DNA from: Flaveria trinervia
Taxonomy: Eukaryota; Streptophyta; Magnoliopsida; Asterales; Asteraceae
Direction of reading: 5' to 3'
DNA: 64,000 nucleotides
NCBI GenBank assembly: GCA_025506515.1
Contig: CM046445.1
Span: 1,824,131 to 1,888,130, forward strand
In this document: positions 48,644-59,409 of the stretch, one piece after another
How the letters are laid out: the number at the start of each line of letters is the position of its first letter
Position numbering within the stretch: position 1 is the stretch's first letter
Notes under the pieces: model-generated
The model's input: only the letters and a program-made list of their open reading frames with translations
Databases searched by the model: none
What the model was told of the DNA's origin: nothing
Translations under genes and position numbers: made by a program

Positions 48644-51473
48644 TGTAACATCCACCAATTTTCAAATTATAATTCAAACCCGTTTTGTTGATTATATAAT
48701 CAAGCACATCATTTAAACTACTTCTTTTATTCTAGTTATTTTTTTTAAAACGATAATGTGTTATTTAATTAACTTTGTAAAATTGGTAATTATAATTTAT
48801 ATTTAATCTTCTATTTAATAAGTTTATAAACTTATGAGATTTTATAAATATCATATATGAAGTTTTAATTATTATAAAAATAAATATTAGACTTTAAAAT
48901 TCCTATGGAATTTATGAAGATGAGTATATATATAAAGATTATTTCTTTTAACCACCTTAATAATTAATAATTAATATATAACAAGATTAATAATGTTTAT
49001 AATATTTTATAAATAAATAAATGGATTAATTATTTAAAAGTTTGGTTTTATAAAGTATAGTGTTTAAATTGTAATCTATAAAACTTAATATAAAAGCTTT
49101 TAGCATAAAATGATAAAAATGGATACTTCAGGGACCTAGGTTGCCAACTTAGGAATCTTGAAACCAAAACCCAACCCCCCTTCCCGATTTCCCGGCCACA
49201 TCTCCGGCCGCGAGTCCGGCGAGCTCCGACGAGGCCAAAAGTCTCAATTCTTCGAGTTTCAGCCACACAAAACGATTCCTAACCGTTCAAGTGAAGGTTT
49301 CGAACTATTGGATGCTTCTTAATTAAGTTTAACATCGGTTACAGGAGCGTTCGAGCTCGTGTAACCGCCGATCACCGAGTTGCAACGTTCGGGCATTAAA
49401 ACACTAATAATAATCAAATTCAACCCAAACGAACATTTATCTATCTTTATTCGATTGTTATTTCCAATTTCACCTGGAAAACACAAATCCAACACCAACG
49501 AGCAACATACGACTCGCGACCTGCAACTCAACCGTAATCCATGCTCGAAGCTTTATTAAACCAAATTGGAAGAGGGCTTTCACTTATCAACATCATCCGA
49601 AGCTTCCTGCAAAGTTAATTTGGTTATCAACCTCGTTTACACATTGAATCAACAATCACAGTGTCGCGACTCGTTCTTAAACTTGAGATCATCAAAACGA
49701 ACTCCATCATGTAAGTTTCATATATCATTAAACTTGGTTTTACATGGGGAAACAAAGCCCCATGTTTAATTCATTAATCTGCATCATTTGGGTGGTCAAT
49801 TTGATCCAAACCAATTCTAGGGTTCTTAAGAAATTGGGGGATTCTTGAAGTATTGTTTTTAACAATTTAATACCAGTTCTTCATGTGGCTTAGGCCTTTA
49901 GTTCACTTGTTAGTCACTTGTATCCCCACCTTGAGGTCCCGGGTTCGAACCCAGGCACCTTCAAACCATTTTTAAGGCTTTTTAGCCCTTAAATTAATTA
50001 TAGTAAATTTATAATTAGTAAAAAAATAGTTTTGTAAACTTTAAATATTTTCTAAAGAGACTAAATAATTTTCTGTAATTTTTCTAAATTTAAATAATTA
50101 AAAAAATCTTTTTAATAAAACATTTTAAAGATTATTCTTGGGTTATATATATTAAAATAGATTTTAATAATTAATAAATTATTAGTGGTCCAAATATTTC
50201 TTTTAAATATTCATCGTTTAAATCACGTTATTTTGGAGATTTCTTGAAACATTATAACTCAATATAATTTCTTTAATTCTTTATTTTGGGTTTTAATATT
50301 ATAAAACCTTTATAAAGATTATTTAAAACATTAAAAACTTTGTAAAATGACTTTAAATAAGTTTATATTATTCTACAAGTCATATAATTAAGTATTCAAT
50401 AAATCATCATTATCAAATTTAAATAATTAATTTCTAAATTAATTATTTCTTTCAACACATTATATTTAATTTTAATTTATTTAATATTATTAAATCATTC
50501 CTTTTCGCTCTCAATCTCGATTAATCTATTTCGTCTTTATTTAACCAACGCATAATCACTTGTTTTTATTATTAAAACCCCCAAATTTCCAATTGAAACC
50601 CTAGTTCACGTTTATTTATTAATCTTACCTTTAAACTTAATCTTGGAATCTATACAGTTAGGCAACTTGTAAAGCAAATCGTTGGAGCTTCATCTACATT
50701 CTTATCATCATATTATTTACATCTTGTGAGTTTTCCATGTGAGTTTCTCATGCCCCCTTTTTACTTTATTTCACACCTTTTGGGGTGAAACATTTTAATC
50801 TTATAAACTTACACTTGTAAACATCTTGATACTTGTAAATACACATGCAATTCATCTTTATTTTTTGTCATGGTTATTTGTGTTATTGTAAGTCTTATAT
50901 GAGATACATATTTTGTTTACAATCATTAACTATTGCTAGCCTAGAGACGTCTTAGATCTTTGGGCCTGACAAGCCTATTTGGTGCTAAAGTCGATGTATT
51001 GCCGACTCCTGATGATGTATGCTTGTTCATCATGGGAACCAAGTACACTTAGCCAATCTTATATACTTGTAATCAAGTCGAGGTTTGGTTGTAACTGTAT
51101 GTGTTTTATAAGCTTGCTAACTCATAACCATGGACGTAAATTGCTACTTGTAACCCTTTTTCATATATATACTTATGCGTGTGTTTAAACCATGGGAACT
51201 CACCAACTTTATAGTTGACCTTTTATTTTTAACATATTTCAGGTTTCCTCCTTGAAGATCTTCTTGTGCTCATATAGGACTTGGACCTAGATTAATTGAA
51301 ACACTTATGTATTTGGTTGCATCTTGATTGTTATGTTATTATCTTATTTGTCTTGTAATGTTTAATGATTAATGACATTTAATATTATTTCAACTTAATT
51401 AGTTCCATGTGCTATGAGCAATCGTCTCTCATTTGTCCGCCCTGATGATTCCGCTGTCGGTCGGGGTGTGACA
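48644..51473 (+). mobile_element. Solo LTR nested in the Gypsy 5' LTR (2.83 kb)
   Basis: A segment from TGTAACATCC to GGGGTGTGACA is flanked by CTGGA at 48639-48643 and 51474-51478, while the 3' LTR of the host element is uninterrupted at the same place. It has TG...CA ends and a 5-bp duplication but no internal region, which is a solo LTR left by LTR-LTR recombination. It shares start, end and inner words (TTTTGGGGTGAAACAT, ACTTGTAAACA) with the LTRs at 55267-59404, so it is the same or a sister family. Confidence 0.85.
49881..49965 (+). other. tRNA-like module (A/B boxes) inside the solo LTR
   Basis: TGGCTTAGGCC at 49886 resembles a Pol III A box, and GGTTCGAACCC at 49942-49952 is a perfect B box, in the usual order and about 45 bases apart. 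The B box sits in the stem-like word GGTCCCGGGTTCGAACCCAGG. A full tRNA cloverleaf is not seen, so this is not called a tRNA gene. Confidence 0.5.
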
Positions 51474-52141
51474 CTGGACGACTAAGTGTAGGGCCATGCG
51501 CCCCAATCGTGCCCATGCGTCCAAGTGGCTCATGCGCCTAAGTGTCCATGCGCCTGAATTACTCATGCGTCTAAGTGTTCATACGCACAAATAGTGCCCA
51601 TGCACCTGAATAGTTCATACGCCTAGAGTGAAAATGTTTTTAAGTGTTGGCTGATGCGCCTACATAGTGATGAAACGCCCGAATAGGGCTCATGCGCCCA
51701 AATAGTTCCCATGCGCCTAAGACTTAGAAATTTTTTACAGAATTTTCTGGGAGTCTGTGCCTTAGGGTTTTGACCGAGGTTGACTAAGGGCTTATTAATG
51801 ATGTTGTTTCATGCATGATATGATTGATTATGATTGTTTTTTATTATTGTTATTGCTATTATTATTACTTATAGTATGTGACTTTACGTGGTATGTTAAT
51901 ATCGTAACGTAAATTATATCGTAATAATAAAGTGAAAGAGCAATAAAGAAAGAAGAGGAACATTAATGAAAATGTTAACAAGTCTTGCAAGCTTATAGGA
52001 GGTACACGACCATGTTGTTGTTAGCTCAACTGTGCTGCGGGTTAGCTACCCTATTATGCACACAGGGTCAATCAATTGAGATTTGCAGGACCTTTGCAGC
52101 GTGCCCTGGGTGATTGGGTTGGCCTTGTACATAGTACACAG

Positions 52142-52228
52142 AACCCTTTCGAGGGATACAATTGACCCTTTCGAGAGATACAGTTGACCCTTTCGGGGGA
52201 TATAGTTGACCCTTTCGAGGGATACAGT
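52142..52228 (+). repeat. 22-bp tandem repeat, four copies, in the 5' LTR
   Basis: Units of the form CCCTTTCG(A/G)G(G/A)GATA(C/T)A(G/A)TTGA. The 3' LTR has five copies at 63397-63503. Confidence 0.85.
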
Positions 52229-52796
52229 GGATATAGATGGCCCATCACCCGTTTTCCATCGCGCATATAGTTAGGGTATTGCTCACTGGTCCATACAGAA
52301 AGTGAAACATAAAGATAAAAGTTTATAGAACAAACAAGGCCTACAGTTAAGAGAACGAACAATATTTGTTCATATAGTTGATGCGTGCTCGCATATACAG
52401 TACAGAGTTGTATTTTACAGAAAAGAGTATTTTCATATATACATAGAGAAAGTGTTTTATTACTTATAAAACTAGAGCTCACTCAGCAACGCTGACTTTT
52501 ATACATTTTCAGTTGGCAGGTAATTATTGCTGAGGATGGCACGAGGGTGAAGCTACTCGGCAGGGAAAGTCTGACATCCATTCGTACTCTGTGTTACTGT
52601 TGTTTTGTAATGCATATAAACAAGTCTTTTGTAAACGGTCAATGATGATGTATTGCTTAACAACAGTGTTTTAAACGAAGTGAATGGCTTTTGATAAATT
52701 ATTTCCGCTGCTTAAGCTTGTTTAATTGTAATGTTTAATGTTTTAATTGCTATGATTTACCAACTGTGAGGTTTCCGGGAACAGGGCCTTACAAGT

Positions 52797-52808
52797 TGGT
52801 ATCAGAGC
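52797..52808 (+). promoter_or_regulatory. Primer binding site of the Gypsy element
   Basis: TGGTATCAGAGC follows the 5' LTR end by three bases and matches the initiator-Met-tRNA 3' end used by most plant LTR elements. It fixes the LTR boundary and plus orientation. Confidence 0.9.
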
Positions 52809-53142
52809 CAAAGTTTAAGAGAATTGGGTTACATAAACTCTTAAAACCTAAACTGAAAATGGGACAAATGGAGGGATGTCAGCCCGAGTAGCTACGTGCC
52901 ATCAGGTATGTCTTTTCCTAATGATTAACCGGTATTATGTGCGCATGCTATTTGATTATGTGCTCTTAGTAGATTTAGATATTGATTAAGTCAGGATAGG
53001 AGGTGCTTGGGGTATGAAGAGTAAAGTAAGTGGCTAATCACAACTGGCCACTCTAATTAGGGACTTACTATACTTGACATAAACTGAGTATTACCTTGAA
53101 TGACCGTGTTAGTGTTTGAATCTTATAGTGTGCTTATAGAGG

Positions 53143-54876
53143 ATGGCTGGAGGTAGATCTTCAAAGGCCTCTCGTGGTGGAGGTCACGGTGCTGCTCCGC
53201 GACCCAAGAGAGGGAGACCCAGAGTAGAGAAAGTGGTTCATGAAGAACCAGAGACCCCTCATCCAGAGGGTGGCGACGAGAGCGCCAACTTGAGAGCCTC
53301 AGTAAAAGAGGCTGTAGTGGAAGAGGTTCACCAGGTCATGCAGACGATTCTACCATCTGTGGTGACCGAAGTGATCAAGGCCGTAAGGGATGGGGAAAGA
53401 AATGAAAGAAACAGGTCCTCGGGAGGACGGGATCAACCAGAGCTGGAGACGGTTCTCTCTGATGATGAGGAGGAGGAAGAAGAGGAGCCTGTGTCGGAGG
53501 CGACACGAGGTTATAACTATGGGGCGTTTATGAGATGCAAGCCCCCTACTTTCGGTGGAAACGGCACTGCGGTAGCTGCTCACCGGTGGGTAAGGGAGAT
53601 GGAGGCTGTCCTCGATATTAGTGAGTGCCGTGAGGATCAGAAGGTGAAATTTGCTACCCACTCCTTTATGGACTCGGCCTTGTGCTGGTGGGACAACATT
53701 GTCCAAGCCGAGGGTATCAAGGCCATTGGAAGAATGAGATGGCCTGAACTGAAGAAGCTAGTGATTGAGGAATTCTGTCCTCACAGAGAGATGGACAAGG
53801 TAGAAAGAGACTTCCTGCAGCTGGAGGCGGGAACGATGACACACCAGCAATACACCACCAAATTCAATGAAATGGCACGGTTGGTGCCCGATCAAGTGAC
53901 ACCATTATCACGAAAGATTAAAAGATACATCCAGGGGCTGCCGGTGGATATCCTTAGGCATATGATTGCCGCCCGTCCGAGCACTTTCAGGTCTGCAGTT
54001 GACTTGGCTGGCAGATTATACGATGAACATGAGGTGGTGGTGGCTGAGGTAGATAAGAAGGATGGTGGTAGTCAGAACTGGAATGGGAAACGGTTTGGAC
54101 GTGGTAGAACTGCTCCAAACAAGAAGGTGGCAAAGGTGGGTGATCGACATGTGGTCACATCTGGATCGGGGCTGAGGAGGTGTGACAAATGTGGAAGGGA
54201 GCATACTGGTGAGTGCAGGATGGGGATGAACGTATGCTTCAGGTGTGGTCAGCCTGGCCACATCGCTAGAGAGTGTAAGAAGCCGAGGGCAGAGAGCTCT
54301 GGGGCAGAGAAGAAGAAGCCGGAGGAAGGAGGACAGAGGGCAGGTGCTAGAGCTTACACCATGACCCGGGAGGAAGCCAGAGCTGATCCCCATATTGTGT
54401 CAGGTATGTTTCTGGTAAACCAAACTTGTGCCTCTATATTGTTTGATTTTGGTGCTAGTAGGAGTTTTATTTCTACTACTTTCTACGCTAAGTTTCCTAT
54501 TGTCAGTAGAAAGGTCAGTGCACCATTTGATGTAGAAACTGCTATTGGTAAGTCCACTAGAATTACTAATGTGATAGAGGACTGTGCCATAGAACTAGAA
54601 GGTCATAGGTTTGCTGCTAGGTTACATGTGATACCCCTAGGTGGATTTGATGTAGTACTAGGGATGGACTGGTTAGCAAACTATGAAGCAAACATCGTGT
54701 GTCGCAAGAAGATGATTCGATTAGTTGCGTCCGATGGGAGTTTGGTTACGATTTATGGAGATCGCGTCACGACGATTCCGAAAGTGATTTCGATGGCGGT
54801 GGCGGGGAAGTGCATGAGGCGTGGATGTAGTGCCTACTTGTCCTACGTAAAGGATGTGGACGCGCCAACACTGTAA
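53143..54876 (+). pseudogene. Gypsy gag-protease part of the gag-pol frame
   Basis: 577 codons from ATG 53143 to an in-frame TAA at 54874. Order: basic N-terminus, acidic stretch (DDEEEEEEE), the retrotransposon gag core (about residues 130-290, with ALCWWDN and FLQLEAGTMTHQQY), the zinc knuckle CFRCGQPGHIAREC (about 365-378) and an aspartic protease domain. The protease active site reads LFDFGAS (433-439) where the family has D-S/T-G, so it has a Ser/Thr to Phe change that should abolish activity. Pol-like sequence continues in the same frame after the TAA, so this stop is a mutation and not a natural end. The transcript would start in the LTR upstream. Confidence 0.9.
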
Positions 54877-55266
54877 CTACCTGATGTACCAGTTGTGTGT
54901 GACTTTCTGGACGTATTCCCGGAAGACTTACCCGGCGTGCCACCGGATCGTGAGATTGAGTTCCAAATTGACTTGGTACCCGGTGCTCAACCCATTGCCA
55001 AAGCACCCTATCAATTAGCTCCCATAGAAATGAAAGAACTCATGGAACAGTTGCAAGAGCTGCTCGATAAGGGGTTCATTAGACCGAGTATCTCTCCCTA
55101 GGGTGCTCTGGTCCTATTTGTGAGGAAGAAAGACGGTAGTATGAGGATGTGTATTGACTACCGAGAGCTGAACAGTTAACGGTGAAGAACCGATACCCTC
55201 TACCAAGAATAAATGATATGTTTGATCAGCTTCAAGGTGCCAGTTGGTTTTCAAGGATAGATCTTC
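54877..55266 (+). pseudogene. N-terminal part of the Gypsy reverse transcriptase, broken
   Basis: Same frame as gag-protease. It contains DVFPEDLPGVPPDR and DKGFIRPSISP, the entry to the RT fingers, then VRKKDGSMRMCIDYREL. It is broken by TAG at 55099-55101, where the family has Trp, and by a one-base loss near 55172 after the RELN motif. The frame is then cut at 55266 by the nested inverted-LTR element. It resumes after the second TCTTC copy at 59410. Confidence 0.9.
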
Positions 55267-57800
55267 TGTCACACCCCAACCTTGACGGTGGAAACGTCGA
55301 GGAGTGAGAGTTAAGATCATTCACAGCCACATTACGCTATTATTAAATCCAATAATATTATTCATAAGTTTCAAATGTAATATTACAAACATAAGTCTCA
55401 AATAAAAAAAACATAACAAGCTTATTCATTTATTTAACTAGGTCCATTCCTAGGTGTGAACAACTTCAAAAGTGGCGATCAAGCTTGAGTATTTCCTGAA
55501 ACATGTTAAAAATAAAAGGTCAACATAATGTTGGTGAGATTTCCATAGTTTTCGATACATAAGTATATAAAAGATGGCAATTCATGTTGTAAGTTAGAGA
55601 ACAAAGTGACTAGGGATGTAAGACAGAATGCACAATCAAACCTCGACAAAGTTTTACAAGTCTCAAACGTTTAAAAGTGTATACGATTAGCTAAGTGTAC
55701 TTGGATCAACTAAGCAGGCTTGTCTGGCCCATAGATCTATGACTTCGCTAGGCTAGCAATAGTTAATGATTGTACATATATTCGACATTACATGGTAGCT
55801 ACAAAGTTCAACTAACCACAACACACAAGTAAATTGCCATAACTTTACAAGAGTCAAACGTGTTTACAAGTGCAAAATTTATAATGTAACATGTTTCACC
55901 CCAAAGTGTGAAAGTATAAAAAGGGGGTATAGAATTTCTCACTTGGTCAATGAATATATAATGGACGATTAATAAGAAATATAATAAGCAACGTTTCAAC
56001 GTAGTCCTTCATAATGCACCTAAAAATAAATATATATTTACAAGGTTAAAGTTTAATAATATAATTAATGGTTAAACGAGTCTAGGGTTTCAATTTGGTA
56101 TTTGGGGTTTTGACAACAATTATATTTAACGAATGAAAAACAATTATATTATTTTGGAATAAATGGTAGGAAATATATTTGTATTTTATATAAAGATGAG
56201 AAGAGAAAATATTTATAAGATTTATTAAGTTTAAATAAGATGTTTATAGCTAAATGAGATTAGCACGATTTAAATCATTTAAAGGCGACGTTTGAAATAC
56301 TAAAAAAGCTATTATTTAAAATCTAAGTTTTAAATAAAAGTAAGTTTTCTATAACATTAGTTTTAGAATTTTTAATAAAAATAAGGAGGTAATTTTTAAC
56401 CAAATAATTACAGAAAAATTAATGATTTGATTTTAAAATAAACTAGGTTTATAAAAATAATTTTCTATAAATTTTAGAAATTTTTAGTATTTATTTTAAA
56501 GGCCAAAAAGGTCTAAAAAGAATGTATGAGGCTCCCCGGGTTCGAACCCGGGACCTCGTGCAAATGGTGTCGCGTCTTACCAGTGTACCAAAGGCAGTTG
56601 CCGTGCTTAGTTTGAGTTTTAAAACCTTAAAAACGCTAGTTACAGAACAATCTCAAATCATAAGAACCCTAATTCGTGAAATCTCAAAATTGAAAGCCAA
56701 ATTGAACGATTCAACCCGAATAACCTTAGGGATTTTGACCCTTAGGTGTAATCGAGTCTAATGATGTAACATACTTACTTGATTAAGATCGGATTGTAGA
56801 TTTTAGGTTTGAGCGAGGCTTGCGACTGTTTTTGATTTCCAATTCGTAGTGTGTGTATGTTTTTCAAGTAGTTGAAGGTTCAGGGAGTTCAGGAAACCCG
56901 ATTAAAGTAAAAACCCTCTAATTTATAGGTTCAATTCGTTCGATTTGATACCCAACAGCTACAACGTTCGAACCGCAAGTTACAAATCGAATTAAATCAT
57001 TTAATTGTTGTTACAGGTGAAATCAATCATCGCATTTAGTTTGTGGCAATTAAAGAAACGTTTCAAGTCATTTGATTGTGTTGTTTTTATGGTTTTGATG
57101 AAAACCGATGTGAATATTGATGTGCGATCGGTTTCAAGATCAAAGAATCTTAAAACTGCTTTGAAGCTCAAATTAATACGTAAACGCAGGTTCGAATTTG
57201 CATTACGAATGATTCGGTGTAATTTGGGGTCACAACGGATGCCTAAATCCCGGTAATTAACCTTGCCAGAGCCGCGGCCGGCGGTGGCCGGAGGGTCGGC
57301 CGGAAAAACGCGAAAGGGAAAGGGGGGGTGGGGTTTGGGATTTAAAAATTACATATTTAGCCCCTTTAGTTTTGTTTTTATTAAATCATGCACAAAATTT
57401 CATTTAAAGTTTATTAATTTGACAAAACATTTCTCTTAACTTCCTTGATTTAAGTTTGAACTCATTTACAACTTATTACTTATATAAGTTTTATTAGTTA
57501 TTATTTCTATTATTATTATTATTATTAATATTATTATTAATAACATAATTATTATTTCTACAAAAATATTATTATTATTATTACTATTATTATTATTATC
57601 ATAGTTATTATGATTGTTATTCATTTTAAAATCTATTAGATATGTTGTTATGCTCAATTAAATAAACTTTTTACTTTAAGAATTAAAGACTAACTAAGAG
57701 ATAAACACAAATAGCCCAAAGGTTTCATGAAAAGCATTAATAGACCTTACAAGAATAAACAAGGTTAACTATTAGTTAACCAAAAATACAAGATGTTACA
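55267..57800 (-). repeat. Complete LTR, minus orientation, of the nested element
   Basis: On the minus strand it runs from TGTAACATCTTG at 57800 to GGGGTGTGACA at 55267 (2534 bp). The purine-rich AAGTTGGGAAGAC lies just upstream, as expected for a 3' LTR. It contains a tRNA-like module at 56525-56595 and an ATT/AAT-rich tract at 57.48-57.61 kb. Confidence 0.8.
56525..56595 (-). other. tRNA-like module (A/B boxes) inside the minus-strand LTR
   Basis: On the minus strand TGGTACACTGGTAAG (56590-56576) resembles an A box and GGTTCGAACCC (56548-56538) is a perfect B box, within GAGGTCCCGGGTTCGAACCC. The solo LTR at 49.9 kb has the same B-box block in the same orientation relative to its LTR. Confidence 0.5.
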
Positions 57801-57844
57801 GTCTTCCCAACTTAAAAGAATTTCGTTCCGAAATTAAGAGTAAA

Positions 57845-58258
57845 CTAGGCGAACAAATGCGGGTATTTTTCCTTCATGTGGTCCTCATGCTCCCAAGTAA
57901 ACTCAGCTCCACACTTATTCTCCCAACGAACCTTGACGATTGGAGTAGTTGTGGTTCTTGTTTTCTTCATAATGCGATCCATAATCTCAACAGGTTTCTC
58001 AACAAAGTGCAATGACTCGTCGACCTGGATGTCTTCCAATGGAACATGCAGACTCTCGTCGGCCAAACACTTTCTCAAATTTGAGACATGGAATACAGGA
58101 TGAACTCCACTAAGGTCGGAAGGTAATTCCAGTTTATAAGCCACTTTCCCAATCCTTTTCAAGATTTTGAAAGGTCCTACAAATCTTGGAGCTAGTTTAC
58201 CCTTCTTTCCAAAGCGAACAACACATTTCCACGGTGAAACTTAAGAAGAACCATGTCG
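57845..58258 (-). pseudogene. Chromovirus pol C-terminus (integrase end and chromodomain) of the nested element
   Basis: The minus strand reads MKRIGKVAYKLELPSDLSG, VHPVFHVSNLRKCLAD, then VKVRWENKCGAEFTWE and a stop at 57847-57845, the same end as the host Gypsy element but clearly diverged (SLHVPLEDIQVDESLHF against its EDMIVPLEDIEVDEKLNY). Upstream the GPF-type integrase tail is readable only with a frameshift and is cut at about 58258 by the plus-orientation LTR. It gives the orientation and family of the nested element. Confidence 0.85.
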
Positions 58259-59404
58259 CCTAAAAATTTATATATTTATATTTTATCCAAAAGATGTGAA
58301 AAGAAATAATTGTAATAATTTAAAAGGTTACATATAAAGTTTAAATAAAATTTTATAACTAAAAATTATTACTATTTAAACCAAATTAATTTAAAAGGGA
58401 TATTTGGTCCAATAATAATTTACTAATTATTATTTTCAATCTATTTTATTAAAAATTATTCAAACAAGCTTTGCTAAGAATTTTATTACTAAAACATTTT
58501 TTTAAACTTAGAAAAATTGCAGAAATATTTGGAGTCTTTTGAAAATATTTGACATTTATAAAAATAATTTTTATATATATTACAATTTTTCTGAAAATTG
58601 TTTTAGACTAAAAAGCCTTTAAAAATAAAACATGATGGTGCATTGTGAAAGACTACATTGAAACATTGCTTATTATTATTCATATTAATCATCAACTATA
58701 TATTATTTGATCATGTGAGTATTTCCATACCCCTTTTTCATATTTTCACACTTTGGGGTGAAACATGTTACTTTATAAACTTTGCACTTGTAAACACGTT
58801 TGATTCTTGTAAACTTATGGCAATTTACTTGTGTGTTGTGGTTAGTCGAACTTTGTAGCTACCATGTAATATCGAATATATGTACAATCATTAACTATTG
58901 CTAGCCTAGCGAAGTCATAGATCTATGGGCCAGACAAGCTTGCTTGGTTGATCCAAGTACACTTAGCTAATCGTATATACTTTTAAACGTTTGAGACTTG
59001 TAAAACTTTGTCGAGGTTTGATTGTGCGTTCTGTCTTACATCCTTAGTTTACTTTGTTCTCTAATTTACAACATGATTTGCCATCTTTTATAAACTTATG
59101 TATTACAAACTATGGAAATCTCACCAACATTATTGTTGACCTTTTATTTTTAACATGTTTCAGGAAGTACTCAAGCTTGATTTCTACTCTTTGAAGCTTA
59201 CACATCTAGGAATGAACTTAGATAAATAAGTGAAATAAAATGACTTGTTATGTTATTTTAATTTCTTTGAGACTTATGATTGTAATAGTACAATTGGAAC
59301 TTATGTTTATTATATATATTTGGGTTATTAATAGCATTATGTGGCTGTGAACGATCTTAACTCTCACTCCTCGACGTTTCCGTCGTCAAGGTTGGGGTGT
59401 GACA
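58259..59404 (+). repeat. Truncated LTR, plus orientation, of the nested element
   Basis: About 1.15 kb corresponding to the 3' part of the LTR, ending GGTTGGGGTGTGACA. It is the inverted counterpart of 55267 to about 56.5 kb, with an inner deletion near 58.61 kb relative to that arm. Confidence 0.75.
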
Positions 59405-59409
59405 TCTTC

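Larger units (their letters stand above)
48460..51722. repeat. CATGCGCC minisatellite of the 5' LTR (split by the solo LTR)
   Basis: Imperfect units of about 15-25 bp around CATGCGCC(T/C)(A/G)A recur at 48460-48643 and continue after the nested element at 51480-51722. The same array is whole in the 3' LTR at 62527-62967. Confidence 0.85.
47820..52793 (+). repeat. 5' LTR of the Gypsy element (interrupted by a solo LTR)
   Basis: It starts TGTAACACCC and ends GGGCCTTACA. Removing the nested element and its target copy leaves about 2.14 kb, matching the 3' LTR. It contains a CATGCGCC minisatellite and a 22-bp tandem repeat. The short frames on its minus strand are not genes. Confidence 0.9.
55267..59404. 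mobile_element. Rearranged LTR element with inverted LTRs, nested in the RT
   Basis: A 4138-bp insertion flanked by TCTTC at 55262-55266 and 59405-59409. It starts TGTCACACCCC and ends GGGGTGTGACA because the left part is a complete LTR in minus orientation (55267-57800) and the right part a truncated LTR in plus orientation (58259-59404). Between them is 458 bp with the end of a chromovirus pol in minus orientation. The outer arms are inverted repeats over several hundred bases (for example GTTAATGATTGTACATATAT at 55763 and its complement at 58875). Both target copies are intact, so the odd structure either inserted as such or arose afterwards inside the element. Confidence 0.85.

Noticed and set aside
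49881..49965. tRNA gene in the solo LTR
   Set aside because: The B box is perfect, but no full cloverleaf or proper acceptor stem can be read; reported as a tRNA-like module.
52072..52482. 136-codon minus-strand frame in the 5' LTR, with a 92-codon match at 63360-63638
   Set aside because: Its repetitive peptide comes from the 22-bp tandem repeat; LTR sequence, no family features.
56525..56595. tRNA gene on the minus strand in the nested LTR
   Set aside because: Same reasoning: A/B boxes without a convincing tRNA fold by eye.
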